Translations under genes and position numbers: made by a program | Notes under the pieces: model-generated | The model's input: the letters and a program-made list of their open reading frames with translations, nothing else | Told to the model about the DNA's origin: nothing | Database searches by the model: none | Shown here: piece by piece, positions 25,522 to 33,051 of the stretch | How the letters are laid out: every line of letters starts with the position of its first letter | Position numbering within the stretch: position 1 is the first letter of the stretch | NCBI GenBank assembly: GCA_910587045.1 | Contig: CAJULG010000011.1 | Span: forward strand, 22,001-86,000 | Direction of reading: 5' to 3' | Source of the DNA: an uncultured Lachnospiraceae bacterium | GTDB taxonomy: Bacteria; Bacillota; Clostridia; Lachnospirales; Lachnospiraceae | Length of the DNA: 64,000 nt

Positions 25522-25872
25522 CCGGATTTTAAATTCTGTCCCTATATTCTTGGTTTTGGGTAGAGCGTTGAACGTATGTTTAGATTGTAATAAAAAAATA
25601 AAAAAAGTCGGATAAAAATGCAGAAAATGTTAGGAAAACCTAGAAAATGCTGAAAAAATGGTGTATAATGGAAAAAACGGTTGAAACCTATTGTTATTCA
25701 GGGATGGAAGGAACCCATGAAGAATGTCGTAGAAAATAATGTAATTATTCAGCGACATTTGTCTAACTTTTAGGGGTATACTTTTTCCTCATTTTGAATA
25801 AGTATTATAGTACACGATACGAGTTGATTTACAGAACTTTGGAAGAAGCGATGTAAAGGAAGGAGAAAAAGT
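25522..25872 (+). other. 351-bp AT-rich intergenic leader before the SSB-like gene
   Basis: No ORF was recognised here. A candidate promoter, TAGAAA (25641-25646), 17 bp, TATAAT (25664-25669), would give a leader of about 195 nt. The leader holds a hairpin, AATGTCG (25723-25729) against CGACATT (25753-25759) with AATAA/TTATT nested inside. It lacks the GC content and T run of a terminator. A structured 5' UTR is possible. Confidence 0.4.
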
Positions 25873-26499
25873 ATGACAGAGAAATTATTAAGCAACAATC
25901 AGGCAGTAGTGGCAGGAGAGATCGTTTCCGGATTTACCTTTAGCCATGAAGTGTTTGGAGAAGGATTCTATATGGTGGATGTGCTGGTGAGCCGGTTAAG
26001 TGATACATATGACACAATTCCCCTTATGGTTTCAGACAGGATCATTGATGTTGATGAGAACTGCATTGGCAGAAAGGTGGAGGCAAAAGGCCAGTTCCGT
26101 TCCTATAATAAGCATGAAGAAACAAAGAACCGGTTAATCTTATCGCTATTTGTTCGTGAGATTGAATTTATAGAGGATGACGAATTCATAAGCAAACCGA
26201 ATCATATTTATCTGGACGGGTATATTTGCAAGTCGCCGGTTTACCGTATGACGCCCCTCGGCAGGGAGATCGCAGATGTACTGCTTGCAGTTAACCGGGC
26301 CTATGGAAAGTCTGATTACATACCATGTATCTGCTGGGGCAGAAATGCGCGCTTTGCCGGTAAGCTGTCGGTGGGAGAGCATGTCGCAGTCTGGGGCCGG
26401 ATTCAGAGTCGGGAATATCAGAAGAAGGTCGGAAATGATCAGGTAGTCAGCAAGACAGCCTATGAAGTATCTGTCAGTAAAATGGAATGCCTGGAATAA
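25873..26499 (+). CDS. SSB-like protein with two OB-fold regions
   Basis: A 208-residue protein. The C-terminal half (about 110-205) reads as a single-strand DNA-binding OB fold: HIYLDGYICKSPVYRMTPLG, then SDYIPCICWGRNARFAGKLS and VGEHVAVWGRIQSREYQKK. The first half has a second OB-like pattern (AVVAGEIVSGFTFSHEVFGE and the IGRKVEAKGQFRSYNK strand). It lacks the acidic DDIPF-type tail of housekeeping SSB, ending in SKMECLE. A role in replication, repair or an accessory primosome is plausible but unproven. AAGGAAGGAG precedes ATG 25873. The gene stands alone. Confidence 0.75.
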   Translation: MTEKLLSNNQAVVAGEIVSGFTFSHEVFGEGFYMVDVLVSRLSDTYDTIPLMVSDRIIDVDENCIGRKVEAKGQFRSYNKHEETKNRLILSLFVREIEFIEDDEFISKPNHIYLDGYICKSPVYRMTPLGREIADVLLAVNRAYGKSDYIPCICWGRNARFAGKLSVGEHVAVWGRIQSREYQKKVGNDQVVSKTAYEVSVSKMECLE

Positions 26500-26593
26500 A
26501 GGTAAAATAGAAAAAAGTGGATTTTTGTATCCGTTTATGATAGAATGTTGCTCATAATATCGAAGATGAGGATAGGATATCAAAGGAGAATAT

Positions 26594-27076
26594 ATGAGTA
26601 AGGTACAGGTTATATGCGGTCCGGGAATTGGCAAGACCTCAGCTGCAGTCGGTTATGGTATTAAGGGGGCAGGTTCAGGAAAAGAGGTTATCATCGTACA
26701 GTTCTTAAAGGGCAGTGACACAGAGGATTATAATCTATTATCAAGACTGGAGCCGGAGATTAAACTGTTAAGCTTTGAACGGATTGGTAAATGTTATGAT
26801 GAACTGACACTGGAGGAACAGAAGGAGCAGAAGTTAAACATTATGAATGGATTTAACTATGCACGTAAGGTGATTCAGACCAGCGAGTGTGATATTCTGA
26901 TTCTGGATGAAAGTCTGGGACTGGTAGACAGCGGGATTATTGAGGTCAGTCAGATCATGGAGCTTTTGGAGCTGGCCGGGGACAGTGATCTGGAGATACT
27001 TCTGACCGGACGGATCCTTCCGGATGAGATTCTGGAGGCTGCTGATATGGTTACCCGCATCGAAGCAATAAAATGA
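26594..27076 (+). CDS. CobO/BtuR-family ATP:cobalamin adenosyltransferase-like protein
   Basis: A 160-residue P-loop protein: CGPGIGKTSAAVGYGIKGAG (Walker A, residues 8-16), VIIVQFLKGSDTEDYN, and LILDESLGLVD (Walker B-like), all in CobO order. True CobO enzymes add the 5'-deoxyadenosyl group to cob(I)yrinate derivatives and usually have GKGKTT in the P-loop; here it is GIGKTS, and the protein is short. No cobalamin gene is nearby, so this may be a family relative with another role. It ends about 40 bp before the dap promoter. Confidence 0.7.
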   Translation: MSKVQVICGPGIGKTSAAVGYGIKGAGSGKEVIIVQFLKGSDTEDYNLLSRLEPEIKLLSFERIGKCYDELTLEEQKEQKLNIMNGFNYARKVIQTSECDILILDESLGLVDSGIIEVSQIMELLELAGDSDLEILLTGRILPDEILEAADMVTRIEAIK

Positions 27077-27116
27077 TTCCGGTGGTCAGAGTCTGAAGGG
27101 AATCTGTAATTGACGG

Positions 27117-27145
27117 TTGACAGAGACAGAGCGTAGTGATACGAT
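27117..27145 (+). promoter_or_regulatory. Promoter of the lysine riboswitch-dapAB unit
   Basis: TTGACA (27117-27122), 17 bp, TACGAT (27140-27145). Transcription would start at about 27152, just before the riboswitch core. A second TTGACG at 27110-27115 overlaps the -35 area. Confidence 0.6.
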
Positions 27146-27160
27146 AACTACAGTTAAATA

Positions 27161-27327
27161 TGGAAGGTAGAGGCGCAAGAATTATGAGTAGGCTTCCGGA
27201 CACAGTAAGGTGTGGAGGAAGGAAGACGAAAGGAAGGATTGCCGAAGAACTTATCAGCCTTAAGGATAAGATTCTGGGCATACAGTGAAGAACTGTATGA
27301 CTGTCATCGTAAGATGGAGGGCTACGC
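27161..27327 (+). promoter_or_regulatory. Lysine riboswitch (L box)
   Basis: The conserved L-box landmarks appear in order: GGTAGAGGCGCAAGA, ATGAGTAGGC, GGAAGGATTGCCGAAG, CTGGGCA, GACTGTCATC and GGAGGGCTAC. It lies directly upstream of a terminator and dapA, the first enzyme of the lysine/diaminopimelate branch. High lysine is expected to stabilise the aptamer and let the terminator form. The closing helix is short by eye (GTAG/CTAC); a further GCGTAG at 27131-27136 could pair with CTACGC (27322-27327) only if transcription began further upstream. Confidence 0.9.
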
Positions 27328-27365
27328 AAAACAATCATCCTATTGTACAGGTGGTATAGAGTTTT

Positions 27366-27392
27366 AGGTCGGCTTTCCAGCCGACCTTTTTT
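27366..27392 (+). terminator. Riboswitch-controlled terminator before dapA
   Basis: AGGTCGGCT pairs with AGCCGACCT (9 bp) around a 4-nt loop, followed by six T. It lies between the lysine aptamer and the dapA ribosome site, as expected for transcriptional attenuation. Confidence 0.92.
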
Positions 27393-27428
27393 ACGGAAAA
27401 TAATAATGTCAGACAGGAGGAAATCAGT

Positions 27429-28313
27429 ATGTCAATTTTTGAAGGATCAGGTGTTGCATTAATTACCCCGTTTCAGGAGGATGGTTCGGTTGATTTCGGG
27501 AAATTAAAGGAACTGGTAGATTTTCAGATCGAGCATGGGACGGATGCCATTATTATCTGTGGTACCACAGGAGAATCATCTACCCTGAGTCATGAGGAGC
27601 ATTTAGAGTGTATTGAAAAGTGTATCGCATATACTGCTGGAAGAGTTCCGGTTATTGCAGGCACCGGTTCTAATTGTACGGAAACAGCGATTTACTTATC
27701 TACAGAGGCACAGCGCTACGGGGCAGATGCACTGCTGGTAGTTACGCCATATTATAATAAGGCAACCCAGAAGGGGCTGATCGCACATTATACTGCTATT
27801 GCCAATGCAGTAGAGCTTCCGATCATCATGTATAACGTACCAAGCCGTACCGGCTGTAATATTCAACCGGAAACAGCAGCGGAGCTGGCAAGAAATGTTG
27901 AGAATATTGTTGCGATTAAGGAGGCAAGCGGTAACATTGCACAGGTTGCTAAGTTAATGAGCCTGGCAGACGGCTGTATCGATCTGTATTCCGGTAATGA
28001 TGATCAGATCGTACCGATCCTTTCTCTGGGCGGTAAGGGCGTGATCTCTGTAACGGCTAATATTATCCCGCAGGATACACATATGCTGGTTAAGCGGTAT
28101 TTAGATGGTGACACCCGGGGATCTCTGGATCTGCAGTTAAAGGCGATCGATCTGTGTAATGCCCTGTTCTGTGAGGTGAATCCGATTCCGGTCAAGAAAG
28201 CCGCAGAATTAATGGGGCTGTGCAGTGGCTCGCTGCGGATGCCATTAACAGAGATGGAACCGCAGAATGTAGAGCGTTTGAAGTCTGCCATGACAAGGTA
28301 TGGAATTCTTTGA
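27429..28313 (+). CDS. dapA: 4-hydroxy-tetrahydrodipicolinate synthase
   Basis: A 294-residue TIM-barrel aldolase. It has CGTTGESSTL, the catalytic tyrosine in IMYNVPSRTGCN, and the Schiff-base lysine in IVAIKEASGN. DapA condenses pyruvate with aspartate semialdehyde, the first step of the diaminopimelate-lysine branch needed for peptidoglycan. AGGAGG precedes ATG 27429. It is under the lysine riboswitch and is followed by dapB 62 bp later. Confidence 0.97.
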   Translation: MSIFEGSGVALITPFQEDGSVDFGKLKELVDFQIEHGTDAIIICGTTGESSTLSHEEHLECIEKCIAYTAGRVPVIAGTGSNCTETAIYLSTEAQRYGADALLVVTPYYNKATQKGLIAHYTAIANAVELPIIMYNVPSRTGCNIQPETAAELARNVENIVAIKEASGNIAQVAKLMSLADGCIDLYSGNDDQIVPILSLGGKGVISVTANIIPQDTHMLVKRYLDGDTRGSLDLQLKAIDLCNALFCEVNPIPVKKAAELMGLCSGSLRMPLTEMEPQNVERLKSAMTRYGIL

Positions 28314-28375
28314 TGGTTTTGATAACAGATACAGGATGGAGCAGTGATAGGATAAAGAGTCAGGAGGATGGATAC

Positions 28376-29131
28376 ATGATAAGAATAATCATGCATGGCT
28401 GTAACGGCAAAATGGGACAGGTCATTACCGGAATTGTGGCGGAGGATGCACAGGCGGAAATCGTAGCGGGTATTGATCTGTATGATGGTATTCAGAATAC
28501 ATATCCGGTGTTTGCCGACATTGCAGATTGCAAGGTGGAAGCAGATGTTATTATTGATTTTTCGACTGCGAAAGCGATAGACGGGTTATTGGATTATGCG
28601 TTGGCTAAGAAGCTTCCGGTGGTACTTTGTACAACCGGATTATCGGAAGAGCAGCTTGCAAGGGTAGATATGGTTGCAAAGGAGATAGCTGTTCTAAAAT
28701 CGGCGAATATGTCGCTGGGAATCAATACGATCATGAAGCTGTTACGGGATGCAGCGAGGGTATTTGCTCCGGCAGGCTATGATATTGAAATTGTTGAGAA
28801 GCATCATAATCAGAAACTGGATGCACCGTCCGGGACTGCGATTGCATTGGCAGATTCCATTAATGCAGCCATGGATCAGCAATATGAATATATCTATGAC
28901 AGAAGTCAGCGCAGACAGAAGCGGGATAAAAAGGAATTAGGTATTTCAGCAGTACGGGGAGGAACGATCGTGGGAGAGCATGAGGTGATTTTTGCCGGTA
29001 CGGATGAAGTGATAGAAATCAAGCATACTGCTTATAGCAAGGCGGTATTTGCGAAGGGTGCAGTAGAAGCAGGAAAGTTTCTGGCCGGTAAAACAGCCGG
29101 ACTCTATAATATGAATGATGTTATCTCGTAG
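28376..29131 (+). CDS. dapB: 4-hydroxy-tetrahydrodipicolinate reductase
   Basis: A 251-residue DapB. The nucleotide-binding loop is GCNGKMG near the N-terminus, followed by DFSTAKA, CTTGLSEEQL and the catalytic EKHHNQKLDAPSGTA, equivalent to E-H-H-x-x-K-x-D-A-P-S-G-T. It reduces the DapA product with NAD(P)H. The start is ATG 28376, after GGAGG; a long upstream extension that overlaps dapA is not supported. It completes the riboswitch-controlled pair and ends at a strong terminator. Confidence 0.96.
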   Translation: MIRIIMHGCNGKMGQVITGIVAEDAQAEIVAGIDLYDGIQNTYPVFADIADCKVEADVIIDFSTAKAIDGLLDYALAKKLPVVLCTTGLSEEQLARVDMVAKEIAVLKSANMSLGINTIMKLLRDAARVFAPAGYDIEIVEKHHNQKLDAPSGTAIALADSINAAMDQQYEYIYDRSQRRQKRDKKELGISAVRGGTIVGEHEVIFAGTDEVIEIKHTAYSKAVFAKGAVEAGKFLAGKTAGLYNMNDVIS

Positions 29132-29213
29132 TCCGGGGGGAAGATATCAGCCTGAAGAAAGCGGTCGGAATCAGAAGAAAACGGGAATGATCTGTAATAT
29201 TATATGATTGATA

Positions 29214-29246
29214 GTCACATCTGTTGGTTGCAGATGTGACTTTTTT
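29214..29246 (+). terminator. Terminator after dapB
   Basis: GTCACATCTG pairs perfectly with CAGATGTGAC (10 bp) around a 7-nt loop and is followed by six T. Confidence 0.93.
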
Positions 29247-29290
29247 GTATTAAAATATTTCCTATATCGTATGAAAAGAGAGGAATCTGT

Positions 29291-31213
29291 ATGAAGAACG
29301 GATTTATTAAGGTTGGGGCTGTTACCCCCGGGATACGGGTGGCAGATTGTAAATATAACCGGGAACAGATTTTGGAAGGAATCCGGAAGGCGGCAGAGCA
29401 GGGTGTGAAGCTTGTGGTATTACCGGAGTTATGTCTGACCGGATATACATGCGGGGATCTGTTTTTGCAGGAAACGCTGTTACAGGGTGCAGAGGAGTCG
29501 TTAATGTGGCTGATCACCAGGACGAAGGAGCTTCCCGTCTATGTGCTGTTGGGAATGCCGTATTCCGTAGATTGCAAGCTTTATGATGTGGGGGCCTTTT
29601 TCGGCAGAGGGAAACTGCTTGGTATGATTCCCAAGCTTCATATACCGAATTATTCGGAATTTTATGAAGCCCGGTATTTTACCAGAGGCAATCAGCAGGT
29701 CAGAATGATAACTGTTGACGGACAGCAGGTGCCATTTGGAACAAGGCTGCTGTTTCGGTGTCATGAGCTGCCGGAATTTACGATCGGATGTGAGATCTGT
29801 GAGGATCTTTGGGTTTCCCTGCCGCCATCTTCCGAGCATGCCACGGCTGGTGCCACGGTAATCTGTAATCCTTCTGCCAGCGTGGAAGTAACGGCGAAGG
29901 AGGACTACAGGAGACAGCTTGTTCGAATGCAGGCAGCGCGGACGGTCAGTGCTTATATCTATGCGGATGCCGGAGAAGGAGAATCCACTACGGATGTGGT
30001 ATTCAGCGGTCATAATATGATCAGTGAAAATGGCACCATGCTGGCAGAAAGCCGGCGTTTTACCAACGATATGACGATAACGGAGATTGATGTAAAGAAG
30101 CTTTCCGCAGAGCGTCGTCGGATGAATACCTATGACAGCGGAATGTGTGAAGACTATATGATCATTGAATTTGATCTGCCGGTAGAGAAGACCGCATTGA
30201 CAAGAGACTTCGCCCGGACACCATTTATACCTTCTGATATGATCCGGCGGACGGAGCGGTGTGAAGAAATATTTATACTGCAGGCGATGGGGCTTAAGAA
30301 ACGCTTGCTGCATACGAATTGCCGGAGTGCAGTGATCGGGCTTTCCGGAGGTCTGGATTCAACTCTGGCATTATTAGTAACGGTCAGAGCCTTTGATCTG
30401 GCAGGAATGGAACGGAATGGTATCCTGGGTATTACCATGCCCGGATACGGGACAACAGATCGTACCTATCAGAATGCCCTGCAGATGGGAAAGGCATTGG
30501 GTATTACATTAAAGGAGATCAGTATTGTTAAGGCTGTAGATCAGCATTTAATGGATATTCAGCATGAGAAAGCAGAGCATGACATAACCTATGAGAACAG
30601 TCAGGCAAGGGAGCGGACGCAGATTCTGATGGATGTGGCCAACCAGACGGGCGGGCTGGTGGTCGGCACCGGTGATCTGTCTGAACTGGCGTTAGGATGG
30701 GCAACCTATAATGGGGATCATATGTCTATGTACGGGGTAAATGCATCCGTGCCGAAAACCCTGGTGCGGCATCTGGTGCGATATGTGGCAGATACCTGTG
30801 GTGAAAAAGCATTGGCAGATGTGTTGTATGATGTTCTGGATACGCCGGTCAGTCCGGAGCTGCTGCCGCCGGAACACGGACAGATCGTACAGAAGACGGA
30901 GGATGTGGTAGGGCCGTATGAGCTTCATGATTTCTTTCTTTATTATATGATGCGGTTTGGTTTTTCGCCGGCAAAGATTTTCCGTCTTGCAAAACGGGCC
31001 TTTGATGGTGAATACGAAGAAGAGGTTATTTTGAAATGGTTGAAAATCTTTTATCAGCGTTTTTTCAGTCAGCAGTTTAAACGTTCCTGTATACCGGACG
31101 GGCCGAAGGTCGGAACAGTCGCATTATCACCAAGAGGTGACTGGCGGATGCCGAGTGATGCGGTTGCAGATCTATGGTTAAATGAACTGGAGAGCCTGAG
31201 CAGGCCGGAATAA
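29291..31213 (+). CDS. nadE: Glutamine-dependent NAD+ synthetase
   Basis: A 640-residue two-domain enzyme. The N-terminal nitrilase-type glutaminase has the E-K-C triad: E46 in LPELCLTGY, K115 in IPKLHIPNY and C170 in GCEICEDLW. The C-terminal ATP pyrophosphatase synthetase has SGGLDS at 352-357, and GTGDLSELALGW and GVNASVPKTLV further on. It makes NAD+ from deamido-NAD+, ATP and glutamine. Length fits the long glutamine-dependent class. GAGAGGAA precedes ATG 29291. DegV and HAD genes follow closely on the same strand. Confidence 0.96.
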   Translation: MKNGFIKVGAVTPGIRVADCKYNREQILEGIRKAAEQGVKLVVLPELCLTGYTCGDLFLQETLLQGAEESLMWLITRTKELPVYVLLGMPYSVDCKLYDVGAFFGRGKLLGMIPKLHIPNYSEFYEARYFTRGNQQVRMITVDGQQVPFGTRLLFRCHELPEFTIGCEICEDLWVSLPPSSEHATAGATVICNPSASVEVTAKEDYRRQLVRMQAARTVSAYIYADAGEGESTTDVVFSGHNMISENGTMLAESRRFTNDMTITEIDVKKLSAERRRMNTYDSGMCEDYMIIEFDLPVEKTALTRDFARTPFIPSDMIRRTERCEEIFILQAMGLKKRLLHTNCRSAVIGLSGGLDSTLALLVTVRAFDLAGMERNGILGITMPGYGTTDRTYQNALQMGKALGITLKEISIVKAVDQHLMDIQHEKAEHDITYENSQARERTQILMDVANQTGGLVVGTGDLSELALGWATYNGDHMSMYGVNASVPKTLVRHLVRYVADTCGEKALADVLYDVLDTPVSPELLPPEHGQIVQKTEDVVGPYELHDFFLYYMMRFGFSPAKIFRLAKRAFDGEYEEEVILKWLKIFYQRFFSQQFKRSCIPDGPKVGTVALSPRGDWRMPSDAVADLWLNELESLSRPE

Positions 31214-31284
31214 TGAGGGAAAAGAAGCAGTTTGGATTCGGAGAATGGAATAGACTATAATAGGATTGAAAGCGTGGAAACAGA

Positions 31285-32166
31285 ATGAAAGAGTACACAA
31301 TTATTACAGATTCGGCAACAGACATGCCAAAAGAGATCATTGAACAATATAACCTTCATGTGATTCCAACTCCGGTAGTGATCGGAGGAACGGATTATTT
31401 TGACGGAGAGACTATTTTTCCGAAAGATTTTTATCAGATGCAAAGGGATAAGGCGGAAATCTCTACGTATCACATTAACACATTTATGTTTAAGGAACAT
31501 TTCCGGCCTTATGCAGAGCGGAATGAGACGGTTATCTATGTCTGCTTTTCAACCGGTCTGGCAGGAACCTTTAATGCGGCCCGGATGGCGAAGGAGGAAC
31601 TGCTTGAGGAATATCCGGAATGGGATATAACGATCGTTGATTCACGGTGCGCTTCACTCGGGTTCGGATTTCTGGTATACTATGCATTGCGGATGCAGGA
31701 GAATGGAGCCGATAAGGAAACGGTCATCGAGGCTCTGGAGTATCATCGGGAGCATATAAAGCATATTATCACAGTAAATACGCTGGAGTATTTGTTTCAG
31801 GGCGGACGCCTGAGCAGAACCAGCATGGTAGTTGGGGGTGTACTGGACATTAAGCCGATCATTCATATGGATGAAAAGGGATCGTTAAAGGCGATTGAGA
31901 AGATCCGGGGACGGAATAAATCATTAAAGCGTATGGTGGAACTGATCGGGGAATGGTGTAAGAATCCGGGAGAGCAGTTATATGGGATCTGTCACGGGGA
32001 TGATTATGAAACCATGAAGCAGGTAGAGGAAATGGTAAGAGAAGCCTATGGTGAAGTACGGTTTCTGGAAAATTATGTAGGCTGTGCCATTGGTGCGCAC
32101 ACGGGAACCGGAATTATCGGCATTGTATTCCTGGATGAAGCGTCCAGATACAGCAAGTGGTTGTAA
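31285..32166 (+). CDS. DegV-family fatty-acid-binding protein
   Basis: A 293-residue DegV protein: IITDSATDMPKEII at the start, STYHINTF, VCFSTGLAGTFNAARMA and VDSRCASLGFGFLVYYALRM, with the C-terminal IGAHTGTGIIGIVFL. DegV/FakB proteins bind a fatty acid and present it to the FakA kinase for phospholipid synthesis. FakA is not in the window, and many Clostridia have several DegV paralogues, so the exact role is not assigned. The next gene begins 22 bp after its stop. Confidence 0.92.
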   Translation: MKEYTIITDSATDMPKEIIEQYNLHVIPTPVVIGGTDYFDGETIFPKDFYQMQRDKAEISTYHINTFMFKEHFRPYAERNETVIYVCFSTGLAGTFNAARMAKEELLEEYPEWDITIVDSRCASLGFGFLVYYALRMQENGADKETVIEALEYHREHIKHIITVNTLEYLFQGGRLSRTSMVVGGVLDIKPIIHMDEKGSLKAIEKIRGRNKSLKRMVELIGEWCKNPGEQLYGICHGDDYETMKQVEEMVREAYGEVRFLENYVGCAIGAHTGTGIIGIVFLDEASRYSKWL

Positions 32167-32188
32167 GAGATACAAAGGAGCAGCAGCC

Positions 32189-33013
32189 ATGGAGCGGAGT
32201 ATATTGTTTTTTGATATTGATGGTACGATATTAACAGAGGATGGTACACGGAGAATCCCGGACAGTACCCGTCAGGCGATCAGCAGGGCAAAGGAGCGGG
32301 GACATTTAACCTTTATAAATACCGGACGGGTTTTTCTCAATATTGAACCAATGATCCGGGCATTAGACTTTGATGGTTATGTCTGTGGCTGTGGAACCAA
32401 TATCTATTATCAGGAGAAGGAATTGTTTCGTAACCGGATTTCAAAGGAGCTGTGTCGTCAGACGGTTCTGGCTGCAAGAGCAAGTAAGGTGGAGGTGCTT
32501 TATGAAGCCGCAGAACTGAATGCGGTGGATGTATGGAACAGGGATGGTTCTGCCGGAGAGAAAGAAAACAGGAAATTCAGAGAATTGATCGATTATTTTT
32601 CCCGTGACGGAAGGGCGATAGGGAGAACAGAGGATGCTGATTTTCACTTTGATAAGTTTACCTTCTGGTATCCTCTGGAGCAGAATATACAATCTTTTCT
32701 TGATTTTCTGCAGAAATATTATGACATAATAGATCGGGGACAGGAAGAGGAATATGGAATGTATGAGGTGGTGCCGAAGGGATTTAGCAAGGGAACCGGT
32801 GTCCAATATCTGTTGGATCATTTTCAGATTTCCCGTACGAACAGCTATGCCTTTGGAGATAGTACCAATGATCTGGCCATGTTGACGGATGTGGCTCACG
32901 GGATCGCCATGGGCGGCAGTCCGGCTGTGGTTCAGGAGAAGGTAGAGTTTGTTACAAGATCCATTGATGAGGACGGACTGTTCTATGCAATGGAGCATTT
33001 TCATTTAATCTAA
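32189..33013 (+). CDS. HAD-family hydrolase, Cof type
   Basis: A 274-residue HAD phosphatase. Motif I is FFDIDGTIL near residue 8, motif II lies in FINTGR, and motifs III-IV are in KGTGVQYLL and FGDSTNDLAML, with a C2-type cap between. Cof-like enzymes dephosphorylate sugar phosphates or cofactors; the substrate cannot be read from sequence. ATG 32189 follows AAAGGAGC; an overlapping longer frame into degV lacks a site. A short 38-bp gap separates it from the histidine-kinase-like gene. Confidence 0.9.
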   Translation: MERSILFFDIDGTILTEDGTRRIPDSTRQAISRAKERGHLTFINTGRVFLNIEPMIRALDFDGYVCGCGTNIYYQEKELFRNRISKELCRQTVLAARASKVEVLYEAAELNAVDVWNRDGSAGEKENRKFRELIDYFSRDGRAIGRTEDADFHFDKFTFWYPLEQNIQSFLDFLQKYYDIIDRGQEEEYGMYEVVPKGFSKGTGVQYLLDHFQISRTNSYAFGDSTNDLAMLTDVAHGIAMGGSPAVVQEKVEFVTRSIDEDGLFYAMEHFHLI

Positions 33014-33051
33014 AGATATAATAAAAATGATAAAGGATTTATAAAATTATC

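Noticed and set aside
25723..25759. Hairpin as an intrinsic terminator
   Set aside because: The stem is AT-rich with a large loop and lacks a T run directly after it.
29501..30313. 270-residue open frame on the minus strand inside nadE
   Set aside because: Antisense shadow of a well-conserved gene; its translation has no recognisable domain and no good ribosome site.
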